Shown: positions 5,853 to 6,028 of the stretch, piece after piece
Layout of the letters: every line of letters starts with the position of its first letter
Position numbering within the stretch: the first letter of the stretch is position 1
Assembly (NCBI GenBank): GCA_025459035.1
Contig: JALORJ010000215.1
Coordinates: 1-6,028 of the forward strand
Reading direction: 5' to 3'
From: Burkholderiales bacterium
GTDB lineage: Bacteria > Pseudomonadota > Gammaproteobacteria > Burkholderiales > Ga0077523
DNA length: 6,028 nt
Program-made: the position numbers and the translations under genes
Notes under the pieces: generated by a model
Databases searched by the model: none
Told to the model about the DNA's origin: nothing
What the model saw: only the letters and a program-made list of their open reading frames with translations

Positions 5853-6028
5853 CGCGTGGGCAGCGCCGCGCCGCCGACGTCATCGCCGCGATGCAGGATG
5901 CCGCGGCGCGATGGCGGCACCTGAACGCATGGACGCGGGTCGATGCGGCCGCGGCGAAGCGCGACGCGGTCGCGATCGATGCCGCGGTGGCGCGCGGCGG
6001 GCCGGGCGGTGCCCTGGCCGGGGTGCCG
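5597..6028 (+). CDS. Amidase, apparent AtzG/GatC-like plus AtzE/GatA-like fusion, 5' part
   Basis: The frame is open from ATG 5597 to the window edge (144 codons). Residues 1 to about 66 resemble the AtzG-like/DUF4089 family: LDPARLAAFVEAVAALRGV at the start, a helical middle, and an 'EPxPVxFxRP' end (56-65). Residues about 78-144 match the start of an amidase-signature enzyme of the AtzE type: AEAVTRGQRRAADVIAAM (82-99), LNAWTRVD (109-116), and GGPGGALAGVP (134-144), the usual block before the catalytic lysine. The Lys-Ser-Ser triad lies beyond the window and cannot be checked. AtzG and AtzE are normally separate genes whose products form a GatCA-like complex that removes amide nitrogen from small substrates (carboxybiuret in the cyanuric acid pathway); many homologues have unknown substrates. 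GGAG seven bases upstream supports the start. The amidase call is firm, the N-terminal AtzG-like call moderate. Confidence 0.78.
   Translation, partial: MSLDPARLAAFVEAVAALRGVLDMRRVDAIRDRIAFAVDDLDALDRATASFAAWAEPVPVAFDRPTGPVTVPAAAHGVAATAEAVTRGQRRAADVIAAMQDAAARWRHLNAWTRVDAAAAKRDAVAIDAAVARGGPGGALAGVP

Noticed and set aside
5053..5883. Minus-strand open frame running through the MAPEG and amidase regions in another frame
   Set aside because: It is out of frame with MAPEG and antisense to the amidase; composition is not protein-like.
1..6028. CRISPR array, tRNA, insertion sequence ends, integrase or defence genes
   Set aside because: No direct-repeat arrays, cloverleaf-like segments, terminal inverted repeats or matching proteins were seen on either strand.

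Overview
The window is about 6 kb of very GC-rich DNA (roughly 70% by eye), packed with genes and with strong G/C bias at third codon positions. The gene set points to a betaproteobacterium, probably Burkholderiales. It includes a DUF2970 protein, an E. coli-like family I inorganic pyrophosphatase, an ECHDC3-like crotonase, a FIST protein, a DUF599 membrane protein and an AtzE-like amidase. This taxonomic call rests on family distribution and composition, not on a marker gene. I see no tRNA, rRNA, CRISPR array, insertion sequence or phage module.

Layout. Positions 3-320 (+) hold the 3' end of a hypothetical gene with a DUF6973-like core. After about 190 bp without a gene come two small + strand genes: a cysteine-rich CWC protein (514-726) and a two-helix membrane protein (808-1011). 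They converge on a four-gene minus-strand cluster read from right to left: ppa (3203-2655), an ECHDC3-like enoyl-CoA hydratase/isomerase family protein (2610-1789), a DUF2970 membrane protein (1792-1559) and a secreted Sel1-repeat protein (1586-1047). The last three overlap end to start, so they probably share one transcript. A 110 bp divergent spacer (3204-3313) separates ppa from a + strand pair, a stand-alone FIST sensor-type protein (3314-4450) and a DUF599 membrane protein (from 4473). The DUF599 homology stops abruptly at about 5081. Its frame has no stop there and runs on across the antisense strand of a minus-strand MAPEG gene (5477-5088). A second divergent spacer (5478-5596) leads to the 5' part of an amidase gene (5597 to the window end) that appears to fuse an AtzG/GatC-like segment to an AtzE/GatA-like amidase.

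Most of this is housekeeping: phosphate recycling, acyl-CoA metabolism, envelope proteins. I did not find a convincing new defence, mobile or secretion system. The points most worth a second look are the apparent AtzG-AtzE fusion, the missing DUF599 C-terminus at the junction with the MAPEG gene, and the crotonase lacking both canonical catalytic glutamates.
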